DNA of 64,000 nt from Clostridiales bacterium Firm_14 (GTDB lineage Bacteria > Bacillota > Clostridia > Saccharofermentanales > Saccharofermentanaceae), in contig LVAT01000007.1 of the NCBI GenBank assembly GCA_001604135.1, positions 1 through 64,000 on the forward strand, read 5' to 3'. Shown in pieces: positions 26,577 to 35,627 of the stretch (position 1 is its first letter; each line of letters starts with the position of its first letter). The translations under genes and the position numbers were made by a program. The notes below the pieces were generated by a model. That model saw nothing but the letters and a program-made list of their open reading frames with translations. It had not been told where the DNA came from and searched no databases.

Positions 26577-27334
26577 ATGCTGTATATCTTAGCGGTTCGG
26601 GCAATACGAAGCATATAGTCGGGCTGCTCTTGGATGAGCTCGGAAATAAGGGGATAATGGCGCCCATAGAATCTGATGAAGCGCTGAAGTCTTTAGATGG
26701 TGATGAGCTGGTAATTGCTTATCCGACAATGTTTTCGAACATTCCTTATCTTGTAAGAGACTTCATAAACATTCACAAAGAAGCGTGGAAAGGCAAGAAG
26801 ATCTTTCTGATAACTACTATGGGTCTTTTTGCGGGTGATGGAACGGGTTGTGCTGCAAGGCTTCTGAAGAAATACGGAGCGGTAATAACAGGCGGCTTGC
26901 AGATTGTAATGCCTGACTCAATAGGCGACTGCAAAGCGCTTAAGAAATCTAAAGACCAGAATAAGTCGGTAATAGAGAAAGCAGATAAACGCATTATCGA
27001 AGCGGCAAAGCAGATAAGGGAAGGGCGCTATCCTAAAGAAGGCCTGTCATTTGCTGCGCACCTCGCAGGATTATTCGGTCAGAGACTCTGGTTCTACAAC
27101 AAGACAACCGGCTATACGGATAAGGTTAAGATCGATCCTTCAAAGTGCGTCGGATGCGGCATCTGCGCGAAAAACTGCCCGACACAAAATATAAAGATTG
27201 AAGACGGCAAGGCTGTTGCTTCTTCAAAGTGCACGATGTGTTACAGGTGCATAAACCATTGTCCTAAGCAGGCGATGACGCTTCTTGGCAAGACTTTATA
27301 CGAGCAGCCGACTTACGATAAGAACTCCATGTGA
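26573..27334 (+). CDS. EFR1 family flavodoxin-ferredoxin protein
   Basis: 253 residues. The N-terminal half is a flavodoxin-like fold starting AVYLSGSGNTKHIV, the FMN phosphate loop; the C-terminal quarter has two 4Fe-4S clusters: C192, C195, C198, C202 and C220, C223, C226, C230, each in CxxCxxCxxxCP/H form. This combination is the EFR1 (EF-hand/ferrodoxin-named) family of anaerobes, presumed to move electrons between FMN and Fe-S centres. It is translationally coupled to the TetR gene; inducible expression by that repressor is inferred. A strong terminator follows. Confidence 0.9.
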   Translation: MNAVYLSGSGNTKHIVGLLLDELGNKGIMAPIESDEALKSLDGDELVIAYPTMFSNIPYLVRDFINIHKEAWKGKKIFLITTMGLFAGDGTGCAARLLKKYGAVITGGLQIVMPDSIGDCKALKKSKDQNKSVIEKADKRIIEAAKQIREGRYPKEGLSFAAHLAGLFGQRLWFYNKTTGYTDKVKIDPSKCVGCGICAKNCPTQNIKIEDGKAVASSKCTMCYRCINHCPKQAMTLLGKTLYEQPTYDKNSM

Positions 27335-27343
27335 AAGAATAAA

Positions 27344-27370
27344 CCCCTGTCAGATGACAGGGGCTTTTTA
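27344..27370 (+). terminator. Intrinsic terminator of the TetR-EFR1 operon
   Basis: CCCCTGTC (27344-27351) and GACAGGGG (27356-27363) form an eight-base stem with an AGAT loop, followed by CTTTTTA. Confidence 0.9.
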
Positions 27371-27389
27371 TCTTAATTACTTTAAAACC

Positions 27390-27434
27390 TTACTCGAGTT
27401 TGTAACTATCCTTCAGTGATACAGCTCCGTTGAA
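27390..27434 (-). pseudogene. Relic of the glnS 3' end
   Basis: On the minus strand these 45 bases read [14 protein letters not shown]-stop. The end of glnS at 31282-31326 reads [14 protein letters not shown]-stop; 40 of 45 bases agree by direct comparison. Similarity continues past the stop into the neighbouring terminator region (CTTTTTA...TTAA). The fragment has no upstream coding part, so it is a decayed copy. The two copies are in the same orientation and bracket the two ABC exporter genes. Confidence 0.85.
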
Positions 27435-27479
27435 AAAGCGGAGATATAAAAAACGTGATGTGATACCCCAAAAAATACA

Positions 27480-27509
27480 TTGAAGAAAGTTAAAGCCTTA
27501 ATATATAAT
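27480..27509 (+). promoter_or_regulatory. Promoter of the ABC exporter operon
   Basis: TTGAAG (27480-27485) and TATAAT (27504-27509) are 18 bases apart. The expected RNA start, about 27516, lies after an in-frame ATG at 27512, which supports 27545 as the true start codon. Confidence 0.65.
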
Positions 27510-27544
27510 ACGTGGCATGTTTCTTTTGGGGGATAATTCTATAT

Positions 27545-29374
27545 ATGGGGAAAAACAAGAAGGAGAGACTGTCGCTATGGCAGACGATCAAGAATGATGT
27601 CTATGCCATAAAACTGGCAGGACAGTTCAGCAAACCGGCATTAATCGGCGCATTCTTCTGCATGCTTATCGGCTATGCAGAATGGGTGTTTTTTGACGGC
27701 TATTTTCTGAGGATCATAATCGAAACGTTGGACAGAGGAGAAGGTCTTAAGCCAATCCTCTCATTTATCGCGATAAGTGCAGCGATACTTTTCGTGCTTA
27801 AGATCTACGATGCTTATACGCAGCAGGTCACGTTCATTATTGAAGGTACAAAGCTTCATAACGGCATCTATAAAAAGATCTTTGCGAAGGCCAGAAATGT
27901 TGAGCTCAGGTGCTATGAAGAACCGGAGTTCTATAACAAATACACGATGGCCATTGACGGTTCATCCGATAAAGTAATGGAGATTGTAAAAAGTTTCAAC
28001 GGTGCGATCATCGGTGCTGTTGCGACTGTCTGCGTTTTTAAACTGATGTTCGACATTGATAAGCTGTCGGTCGTATTCATCCTGTCACCGATCATAGGTA
28101 ACTTTGTATTCGGCAACCTGAAGAGCAAATACGAGCTAAAGCGTTACCGTGAGCAGGCACCGAACAACAAGGTGCTGAATTACGTCAACAGAATGATGTA
28201 TCTTCCTGATGGCGCGAAAGAAATAAGGCTCAGCAAAGTGTTTGACATCTTAAAACGCCGTTACGGCGAAGCAACTGCCGAAAACATAAAAGTTGCGGTT
28301 AAGTATGCGTTCCCGAATATGAATCTGAACGTCTTGAAGATTACGTTTACTTTTACTGTCATGTTCGAAGGCGTACTTATCTATGCATTCTACAAAAAGC
28401 AGGTTGCAGGAACGATTTCGCTCGCACAACTCACCATCATGACGAGTCTTATGGTTGCTGCGACATGGATCCTTATCAGGCTTTTCGATGACATCAGCAA
28501 GCTTATCAAGAACGGACTTTTCATAAATAACCTCCGTGGATTTCTGGAGTATGAAGAGAAGATCCCTGAAGATCAGAAAGGAATCATTCCTGAAAAGTTT
28601 GAGACTCTCGAGTTTAGAAATGTATGCTTCTCATATAAGGATGAAGAGACGATCAAGGACATGTCTTTCAAGATAAATAAAGATGAAGCAGTTGCACTTG
28701 TCGGACATAACGGCGCCGGAAAAACAACCATCATCAAGCTTTTGCTAAGGTTCTATGATCCTTTATCAGGAGAGATCTTATTAAATGGAATTAACATCAA
28801 AGAATATGAGCTTCGCTCTTACCGTGAATTGTTCGCTACAACATTCCAGGACTTCAAAATCTTAGGAATGACAGTAAGAGAGAATGTCATGATGGGAAGA
28901 CATGCTGAGAACGAAGAGGAGGTCGTAAAGTCCAGCCTCAGGAAGACAGGTATCCTCGATAAGATCGAGTCGTTTCCGGAAGGTATCAATACGATGATGA
29001 CCAAGGAATTCGATGAGAAAGGTGCGGTCCTCTCAGGTGGTCAGAATCAGAAACTTGCAGCAGCGAGAACCTTTGCCAAGCCTTCTCCCGTAAAGATCTT
29101 CGACGAGCCTTCAAGTGCTCTCGATCCTATTGCAGAGTATGAGCTTTTCAAAAACATCATTAATGAAGGTAAAGAACACACGATGCTCTTTATCTCTCAC
29201 CGACTGTCTTCTGTCAAAAACTGCGACCGTGTTCTCATGCTCGAGAATGGCCGCCTTATTGAGGAAGGCACACATAAGGAACTCATCGCGCTCGGAGGAA
29301 GATACTGCGAGATGTATAAGCGTCAGGCGATGAATTACCTTGCTATAGAAAATGAAGAGGAGGTGATCTTATGA
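27545..29374 (+). CDS. ABC exporter half-transporter, ATPase and permease (first of pair)
   Basis: 609 residues. About residues 30-330 are a six-helix type IV (MsbA-like) membrane domain, and the rest a nucleotide-binding domain: Walker A GHNGAGKTT (387-395), Q-loop TFQDFKILG, signature LSGGQ (496-500), Walker B VKIFDEPSSALD and H-loop FISHRLSS. The start at 27545 has GGGGGA 11 bases upstream. It overlaps the second half-transporter gene by four bases. The SALDPIAEY wording and pairing resemble bacteriocin or peptide exporters of Clostridia; the cargo is unknown. The catalytic Glu after Walker B (DE) is present. Confidence 0.92.
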   Translation: MGKNKKERLSLWQTIKNDVYAIKLAGQFSKPALIGAFFCMLIGYAEWVFFDGYFLRIIIETLDRGEGLKPILSFIAISAAILFVLKIYDAYTQQVTFIIEGTKLHNGIYKKIFAKARNVELRCYEEPEFYNKYTMAIDGSSDKVMEIVKSFNGAIIGAVATVCVFKLMFDIDKLSVVFILSPIIGNFVFGNLKSKYELKRYREQAPNNKVLNYVNRMMYLPDGAKEIRLSKVFDILKRRYGEATAENIKVAVKYAFPNMNLNVLKITFTFTVMFEGVLIYAFYKKQVAGTISLAQLTIMTSLMVAATWILIRLFDDISKLIKNGLFINNLRGFLEYEEKIPEDQKGIIPEKFETLEFRNVCFSYKDEETIKDMSFKINKDEAVALVGHNGAGKTTIIKLLLRFYDPLSGEILLNGINIKEYELRSYRELFATTFQDFKILGMTVRENVMMGRHAENEEEVVKSSLRKTGILDKIESFPEGINTMMTKEFDEKGAVLSGGQNQKLAAARTFAKPSPVKIFDEPSSALDPIAEYELFKNIINEGKEHTMLFISHRLSSVKNCDRVLMLENGRLIEEGTHKELIALGGRYCEMYKRQAMNYLAIENEEEVIL

Positions 29375-31206
29375 GCAATGGTCAAAAGGCTCCTTTAGAT
29401 AAGAAGACCAAACAACCGGTCTCCGTTGTTTTGAAGAACAACTTATTTCTTTTGAAGCTGATGCTCAAAGCTTCACCGGCATTCGTTATTATACCTGCGA
29501 TTGATGCTGTCAGAGGACAGCTGTCAATCTTTTTCGAGCATACGGTAGGTATAGGTTACGTGCTTGAAGCAGCCGAAAAGGGATACCCTTTCGAGCAGGT
29601 CTTTTGGGTCATTATTGTCCTCGCTGCAGCGATAACACTCGGCATGGTATTTACTGCTTTTTCAGGCGACTACATCATGGAGAAAGAACGTCCGAAAGTA
29701 AAAGAGAAGATCAAGATCATGCTTTATGAGAGAGCTTCTAAGGTCGATCTTTCCTGCTACGATGATCCGGAGTTCTATAACTCTCAGGTCTTGGCGTTAT
29801 CCGAGGTGGATAACCAGATTGATAAGGTTGAAGGTCTTGTAATCAGCATCTTAAGCGGATTAACTGCTTTTACCTCAAATGGAATCTACTTCATCCTGAA
29901 AGATAAGCCATCGATCCTTTTCGTAATTGCTTCATTCATTATGAGTTATGTGTTCAACCAGATGTTCATTAAGGTCAACTATAAAGCAAGGATCGAGAGG
30001 AATCCTTCGGAGCGTAAGCGCAATTATATTGAGCGTATGTTCTACCTTAGTGATTATGCAAAGGAACTCAGAATGAACCCTGGCGTTGCAGGTATAATGT
30101 ATGACAGGTTTGACAAAGCGTCTGAAGAGATAGTTGAAATCGATAAGAAGTATTCGAGAAAGCGTTTCTTTATCGAGTTCATGCGAAAGCATATCGCGAA
30201 CTTTTTTATCTGCGACACAATTTATATCGCATATCTGGTCATCATGGCCGTTGTTACAAAGAGTGTTTCGATAAGCACGCTCGCGATACTCTACAATTCT
30301 TTTGGAAGGCTGAAGCACGGCATGAGTGTATTTACCGAGACTTATCCAGCTTCGTGTGAGACAAGCCTTTATATCCAGAAGATCAGGGACTTCCTTAATA
30401 CAAAGCCCAAGATCGTTTCAGAAGGCGATGAGAAAGCTGCGAAGGATGCAAAGAGGATCGATCTAGAGAAGGTATCTTTCTCATATAAGTCTGATGCTCC
30501 GTGTGTAATTAACGACATTAGTCTTTATATCAAGCCGGGCCGTAAGATCGCTCTTGTCGGTTATAACGGTGCAGGAAAGACTACACTTGTTAAGCTCCTG
30601 ATGCGCCTTTACGATCCGACCTCGGGTACGATCAAAGCTGATGGTACTGACATAAGGAAATACGATCTTGAATCCTACAGAGACTCAATAGGCGCAGTAT
30701 TTCAGGATTTCAACATCTTTGCGGGAAGCGTCAGGGAAAATGTTGTTCTTGCACCTCTCGAAAATACTGACGAAGATAAGATAATATCTTCACTTAAGGA
30801 CAGCGGCCTTTATGACAGAGCCATGAGACTCCCTAAGGGGCTTGATACCATGCTTACAACGGAGTTTGATGAGAAGGGCTTAAATCTTTCAGGCGGTGAA
30901 TCACAGAAGCTTGCTATCGCGCGTGTTTTCTATAAGGATGCCGGACTTATGATACTTGACGAGCCGTCATCGGCGCTTGATCCTATTGCAGAGTATCAGC
31001 TTAACCATGCAATGCTCGGTGCGACAGGAGATAAGACAGTTATCTTCATTTCGCACCGCCTGTCAACTACAAGGATCGCTGACCACATCTTCATGCTTGA
31101 AGAAGGAAAGATCGTTGAAGAAGGCAACCATGAGCAACTCCTTGCTATGAACGGCAAGTACGCTGACATGTGGAAAGCTCAGGCAGGAGCTTATATAACT
31201 GTTTGA
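29371..31206 (+). CDS. ABC exporter half-transporter, ATPase and permease (second of pair)
   Basis: 611 residues with the same layout: membrane domain about residues 25-330, then Walker A GYNGAGKTT (397-405), FQDFNIFAG, signature LSGGESQ, Walker B LMILDEPSSALDP and FISHRLSTTR. Both subunits keep a complete site, so the heterodimer may have two working ATP sites. ATGA coupling to the first gene. A long bidirectional terminator follows. The pair is bracketed by glnS 3'-end copies, suggesting it entered the locus as a unit. Confidence 0.92.
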   Translation: MSNGQKAPLDKKTKQPVSVVLKNNLFLLKLMLKASPAFVIIPAIDAVRGQLSIFFEHTVGIGYVLEAAEKGYPFEQVFWVIIVLAAAITLGMVFTAFSGDYIMEKERPKVKEKIKIMLYERASKVDLSCYDDPEFYNSQVLALSEVDNQIDKVEGLVISILSGLTAFTSNGIYFILKDKPSILFVIASFIMSYVFNQMFIKVNYKARIERNPSERKRNYIERMFYLSDYAKELRMNPGVAGIMYDRFDKASEEIVEIDKKYSRKRFFIEFMRKHIANFFICDTIYIAYLVIMAVVTKSVSISTLAILYNSFGRLKHGMSVFTETYPASCETSLYIQKIRDFLNTKPKIVSEGDEKAAKDAKRIDLEKVSFSYKSDAPCVINDISLYIKPGRKIALVGYNGAGKTTLVKLLMRLYDPTSGTIKADGTDIRKYDLESYRDSIGAVFQDFNIFAGSVRENVVLAPLENTDEDKIISSLKDSGLYDRAMRLPKGLDTMLTTEFDEKGLNLSGGESQKLAIARVFYKDAGLMILDEPSSALDPIAEYQLNHAMLGATGDKTVIFISHRLSTTRIADHIFMLEEGKIVEEGNHEQLLAMNGKYADMWKAQAGAYITV

Positions 31207-31230
31207 TCGTATGAATTTTTGAAGAAACAC

Positions 31231-31262
31231 AAAAGGGCTGCCTGTTACGACAGCCCTTTTTA
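31231..31262. terminator. Bidirectional terminator between the ABC operon and glnS
   Basis: AAAAGGGCTG (31231-31240) and CAGCCCTTTT (31251-31260) form a perfect ten-base stem with extra CTGTTACGAC pairing in the loop; T-runs are available on both strands. Confidence 0.9.
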
Positions 31263-31281
31263 CTTAAATTATCGATGTGTT

Positions 31282-32943
31282 TTACTCCGGTTTGTAACTA
31301 TCCTTCAAAGATACAGCTCTGTTGAATACGAGATGATCAGGTGTCGAATCCTTGGAGTCTGCGCAGAAGTAACCTGTTCTTAAGAACTGGAATCTGTCGG
31401 CAGGCTTGGTGTCAGCGAGGAATGCCTCGAGCTTGGCGCCCTTGATGATCTCCAATGAATCAGGATTGATGAAATCAAGATAGTTACAGTCAGCAAGGTC
31501 AGGCTGCTCTGTTGTAAAGAGCCTGTCGTAGAGTCTGATCTCACCGTCAACTGCAGTCTTTGCGTCAACCCAGTGAATGGTGGACTTGATCTTTCTGCCG
31601 TCAAGCGTATTGCCGCCCCTTGAATCAGGATCGTATGTGCAGTGAACTGCAGTAACGTTGCCGTTCTCATCGTGATCGCAGGATACGCACTTAACTACAT
31701 AAGCGGACTTAAGGCGAACTTCGTTGCTGGGGAATAATCTGAAGTACTTGGGAGCGGGAACTTCCATGAAGTCTTCTTCTTCGATCCAGAGCTCTCTGGA
31801 GAAGGAGACCTTACGTGTGCCTGCATTCTCATCCTTAGGATTATTCTCGACGTCGAACTCTTCTGTCTGTCCCTCAGGATAGTTGTCGATGATGAGCTTA
31901 ATGGGCTTTAAGACAGCCATTGCTCTCTGAGCATGCTCGTTGAGATCTTCTCTTAAGCAGTATTCGAGGAATGCGAAATCAACAACGGAGTTGACCTTTG
32001 CGACGCCGTTTCTTGCACTGAAATTATGGATGGAAGCAGGTGTATAGCCACGTCTTCTGAGACCGCAGAGTGTAGGCATTCTGGGGTCATCCCATCCTGA
32101 TACGATACCTGCTTCGATCATGGCACGGAGCTTTCTCTTGGAGAGGACCGTGTGTGTGATTCCGAGTCTTGCGAACTCGATCTGACGGGGCTTGCACTCT
32201 ACGGAAATGTTATTAACTACCCAATCATACAAAGGTCTGTGAGCTTCAAACTCAAGAGAGCAGAGGGAGTGGGTAATGCCTTCCAGTGCGTCTTCAATAG
32301 GATGAGCGAAGTCGTACATAGGATAGATGCACCACTCTGTGCCTGTTCTGTGGTGGGGCAGGTGGTTGATTCTGTAGATAACGGGATCTCTCATGTTGAA
32401 GTTGCCGGAAGCGAGGTCGATCTTGGCGCGGAGCGTCATCTTACCGTCTTCGAATTCGCCGGCTCTCATTCTCTTAAAGAGATCAAGGCTCTCTTCGATG
32501 GGTCTGTCTCTGTAAGGAGAAACAGCGGGAGTCTTGGTGTCGCCCCTCATGTCTCTCATCTGGTCGGGTGTAAGCTCGCAAACGTAAGCGAGTCCCTTCT
32601 CGATGAGTTCGATCGCAAATTCATACATCTTCTCGAAATACTCGGAAGCGTAGAAGAAGCGGTCATCCCAGTCGTGACCTAACCAGTGGATGTCTTCCTT
32701 GATGGCTTCAACGTATTCCTCATCCTCTTTGGTGGGGTTCGTATCGTCCATTCTGAGGTTGCAGAGACCGTTATAAGCCTCAGCGGTACCGAAGTCGATC
32801 TCTAACGCTTTTGCGTGACCGATGTGAAGGTAACCGTTCGGTTCAGGCGGGAATCTGGTGTGGATCTTCTTACCGTAAACTCTTCCGCCTTCTTTGAGCT
32901 CTTCATCGATGATCTGCTCAATAAAATTCTTGCTTTCAGCCAT
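31282..32943 (-). CDS. glnS: Glutamine--tRNA ligase
   Basis: 553 residues of class I GlnRS. The HIGH motif is in [15 protein letters not shown] (HIGH at residues 40-43), followed by [12 protein letters not shown]; the KMSKS-like motif is VLSKRKL (266-272); the C-terminal anticodon-binding beta barrels contain the [21 protein letters not shown] stretch typical of GlnRS. It charges tRNA-Gln directly. It is transcribed with gltX upstream (17-base gap) with GGGAGA as ribosome site. The last 14 codons have a duplicated relic at 27390-27434. Confidence 0.96.
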   Translation of the reverse strand: MAESKNFIEQIIDEELKEGGRVYGKKIHTRFPPEPNGYLHIGHAKALEIDFGTAEAYNGLCNLRMDDTNPTKEDEEYVEAIKEDIHWLGHDWDDRFFYASEYFEKMYEFAIELIEKGLAYVCELTPDQMRDMRGDTKTPAVSPYRDRPIEESLDLFKRMRAGEFEDGKMTLRAKIDLASGNFNMRDPVIYRINHLPHHRTGTEWCIYPMYDFAHPIEDALEGITHSLCSLEFEAHRPLYDWVVNNISVECKPRQIEFARLGITHTVLSKRKLRAMIEAGIVSGWDDPRMPTLCGLRRRGYTPASIHNFSARNGVAKVNSVVDFAFLEYCLREDLNEHAQRAMAVLKPIKLIIDNYPEGQTEEFDVENNPKDENAGTRKVSFSRELWIEEEDFMEVPAPKYFRLFPSNEVRLKSAYVVKCVSCDHDENGNVTAVHCTYDPDSRGGNTLDGRKIKSTIHWVDAKTAVDGEIRLYDRLFTTEQPDLADCNYLDFINPDSLEIIKGAKLEAFLADTKPADRFQFLRTGYFCADSKDSTPDHLVFNRAVSLKDSYKPE

Positions 32944-32960
32944 TTCTCATATTCTCCCGA

Positions 32961-34412
32961 TCAAAGTCTTGAATAAGCGTATTTAATTCTCTTAAGAGAT
33001 TCTTCCTTGCCAAGAAGGAGCATTACCTCAGCGCATCCGCCGGGGGTTACCGCAACGCCTGCTGCAGCGATTCTTACAGGCCACATAACTACTGAGTTCT
33101 TGACCTCAAGGCTCTCTGCCAGTGTCTTCATTGCTTCTGTGATGGCGTCCCTGTCCCAATCTAAGTTCTCGAGGACGGGGATAGCCTTTTCGAGCATCTC
33201 CTTAGATGATTCCAATGTGGACTTACTCTTCTTGTGCTCGAAAAGAGCAAGGTCGAAATCGCCGTATTCCTTAATGAATGAGAGCTTCTCGGTAATCTCA
33301 TTGAACTTGGCGATCCTGGGCTTCAAGAGCTCAGCAAGGAGCGCATAGCATGAAGGATCAACGCCTGCCTCATCGTAAAAAGGCTTAGCATGCTCTAAGA
33401 ACTCCTCATCGGACATTGCCTTGATGTGTTCCTGGTTGACCCAAGAGAGCTTGTCGTAGTCGAATACGGCAGGTGACTTGGAGATGCCGTTGATGTCGAA
33501 TGCTTCGATGAGTTCAGGGAGGGAGAAGATCTCTCTCGTATCCTTGGGCGCCCAGCCTAAGAGTGCGATATAGTTGATGATCGCCTCAGGGAGGTAACCT
33601 TCGTTAACAAGATCCATAAAGCCTGTGGAGCCGTGACGCTTTGAAAGCTTGGAGATGACTTCGTTGCCTTCCTCGTCAACTGACTTGCCCATGATGAGCG
33701 GCAGATGGATATATGTGGGGATCTCCCAGCCGAATGCTTCATAGAGGAGATTGTACTTAGGTGTGGAAGATAAGTACTCGGATCCTCTTACAACGTGTGT
33801 GATGCCCATAGTGTGGTCATCGATAACGTTTGCGAAGTTATAAGTAGGGAAGCCGTCTGTCTTGATGAGAACCTGATCGTCCAGATCTTCGTTGGGAAAT
33901 GTGATGTCTCCGTAAACCAGGTCATGGTAAGAAGTAGAGCCTGTAAGGGGCATCTTCTGACGGATGACGTAGGGCATTCCTGCATCTAAGTTCTTCCGGA
34001 TCTCTTCAGGAGATAAGTCTCTGCAGTGGCGGTCGTAGCCTGTGCCCTCAGGTGCATTCTCCTTAAGAGCTTCAAGGCGCTCCTTGGTGCAGAAGCATCT
34101 GTAAGCCTTGCCTTGCTCTACGAGCTGCTCGGCATAGGGCTTGTACATCGAAAGCCTCTCGCTCTGGACATAGGGACCGAACTCGCCGCCGATATCGGGT
34201 CCTTCGTCGTGCTCAAGTCCTGCAAGCTTCATTGTGTCATATATAACCTGAGTGGCACCCTCGACATAACGTTCACGGTCCGTATCTTCGATCCTCAATA
34301 CAAAAGTACCGCCTTCGTGCTTAGCTGTAAGGTACTCGTAAAGGGCGGTGCGAAGATTGCCGACATGCATAAATCCCGTGGGACTGGGTGCGAATCTCGT
34401 TCTTATTTTCAT
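32961..34412 (-). CDS. gltX: Glutamate--tRNA ligase
   Basis: 483 residues, class I GluRS of the bacterial type. RFAPSPTGFMHVGNLRTALYE carries an HVGN version of the HIGH motif (16-19), FVLRIEDTDRERYVEGA follows, and the KMSKS element is KLSKR (255-259). The helical anticodon domain makes up the C-terminus. Together with glnS in one operon it suggests that Gln-tRNA is made directly and GluRS may be discriminating. AGAGG precedes the ATG on the minus strand. Confidence 0.96.
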   Translation of the reverse strand: MKIRTRFAPSPTGFMHVGNLRTALYEYLTAKHEGGTFVLRIEDTDRERYVEGATQVIYDTMKLAGLEHDEGPDIGGEFGPYVQSERLSMYKPYAEQLVEQGKAYRCFCTKERLEALKENAPEGTGYDRHCRDLSPEEIRKNLDAGMPYVIRQKMPLTGSTSYHDLVYGDITFPNEDLDDQVLIKTDGFPTYNFANVIDDHTMGITHVVRGSEYLSSTPKYNLLYEAFGWEIPTYIHLPLIMGKSVDEEGNEVISKLSKRHGSTGFMDLVNEGYLPEAIINYIALLGWAPKDTREIFSLPELIEAFDINGISKSPAVFDYDKLSWVNQEHIKAMSDEEFLEHAKPFYDEAGVDPSCYALLAELLKPRIAKFNEITEKLSFIKEYGDFDLALFEHKKSKSTLESSKEMLEKAIPVLENLDWDRDAITEAMKTLAESLEVKNSVVMWPVRIAAAGVAVTPGGCAEVMLLLGKEESLKRIKYAYSRL

Positions 34413-34509
34413 ACATAACCTCTATTAATAAATTTACCTGAGCGTATATTCTAACACTTTTGTGGTAATATACAAATTGACTTTTTAAAGCTAAAGGAGC
34501 AGTAGAATC

Positions 34510-35610
34510 TTGGACAGACTGGATTGCAACAGAAGCTACGATTGCTTTACCGGAAGCGGTATTGCAGAGGAATTTGTCGCGGGTTTTATACTCGAACAGT
34601 ACGGCAATAAGGACTTAAGCGGCCGCGAGATCAAGGTCGCCATAATCTCTGACAGACAGGTCAGTGCTTATTACTACAATGCTTTTGAGAAGCAGTTCGC
34701 CTTAAGGGACCTTAAGACTTGCCTTATTACCGTAGAAGAGGGCGAACAGAACAAGAATCTCTCCCAGGTAAATAATGTGATCAAGGAGCTTAACGAATAC
34801 GGCCTTAACAGCAACGACTGGATCATCGGCCTGGGCGGCGGCTCCGTTCTTGATATCACGTCATTTGCTGCAGCTCTTTACACCGGAAAGTCTCGTTACA
34901 TCGCAGTTCCGACGACCTTGTCGTCCATGGCAGAGACGTGCTGCGCCGACAAGGCCTGCCTTAACTCAGGAAGCCGCAAGAATACTGCGTCTGTGGCTAT
35001 TTCACAGACTGCTGTCTTTGCCGATCCGACATTCCTTTCGACGGTTCCCAAAAAGTACATTCCCAACGGTTATTCGCAGATCATAAGATATGCGCTCTTA
35101 GCTGATTTCGGCCTTCTTACCGATCTTATCGAGCTCTCGGGCTCAAAGCCTTCAGACATAAGGGTTTTCTTAAACCGCGTATATGCCGCAAGGGCTGCGA
35201 TCGACAAGAAGAACCCGCTGCTCCTTACATTGGGTTCAGAGCTCTCCGAAGCCATTGAAGGATATTTCAGGTTCATGAACTATTCGGAGGGAGAAGCATT
35301 GGCATTAAGCCTTTATGCAACTGTTCCCGAGAAAGTAAGACCTGCTTTCAAGGCAATATATCTTAAGCTGGGGCTTCCTACGGAGCTTAAGGGCGTAAGC
35401 TTCAATGCGATAATGAATTCCCTTAAGGATTCATATAGAAAGGGCTCTGTTTCCAACGAGGCACTCGTATGCTATGAAGAGACAGACGGCAAGGGAAGCT
35501 GGGCGATCTCGAACCCCTCCACGGATGAAGCTCTGGCCATATTGGAAGAGCGTTTGAAGAACATTACGGCTGCATCCTCACAAGTTGCCTCAAAAGATGA
35601 GGAAACTTAG
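34510..35610 (+). CDS. 3-dehydroquinate synthase/glycerol dehydrogenase-fold protein lacking zinc ligands
   Basis: 366 residues, TTG start with AAAGGAG 10 bases upstream. The protein follows the AroB layout: GEQNKNLSQVNNVIKEL, WIIGLGGGSVLDITSFAAA (NAD site), YIAVPTTLSSMAETC, ADPTFLSTVPKKYIPNGYSQIIRYALLAD, and LGSELSEAIEG with SEGEALALSL. In AroB the zinc ligands lie in AEVIK, FGHAIE and HGEA. Here these read SQIIR (Q190 for Glu), LSEAIE (E247 for His) and EGEA (E260 for His), and the substrate-binding GGKT and Lys are altered too. The nucleotide site looks kept but catalysis as a zinc dehydroquinate synthase is unlikely. Role unknown; it is followed by an M28 peptidase gene. Confidence 0.72.
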   Translation: MDRLDCNRSYDCFTGSGIAEEFVAGFILEQYGNKDLSGREIKVAIISDRQVSAYYYNAFEKQFALRDLKTCLITVEEGEQNKNLSQVNNVIKELNEYGLNSNDWIIGLGGGSVLDITSFAAALYTGKSRYIAVPTTLSSMAETCCADKACLNSGSRKNTASVAISQTAVFADPTFLSTVPKKYIPNGYSQIIRYALLADFGLLTDLIELSGSKPSDIRVFLNRVYAARAAIDKKNPLLLTLGSELSEAIEGYFRFMNYSEGEALALSLYATVPEKVRPAFKAIYLKLGLPTELKGVSFNAIMNSLKDSYRKGSVSNEALVCYEETDGKGSWAISNPSTDEALAILEERLKNITAASSQVASKDEET

Positions 35611-35612
35611 GG

Positions 35613-35618
35613 TATAAT
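35613..35618 (+). promoter_or_regulatory. -10 box immediately before a start codon
   Basis: A perfect TATAAT ends 10 bases before the ATG at 35628, and no ribosome-binding sequence lies between. If it is used, the transcript would start within a few bases of the ATG. No matching -35 box is visible. Confidence 0.35.
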
Positions 35619-35627
35619 AGCGAAGTT

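Noticed and set aside
27390-27434. Phage or transposon attachment site
   Set aside because: The glnS 3'-end copy is real, but there is no integrase, transposase or terminal repeat in the island, so I report a duplication and not a named mobile element.
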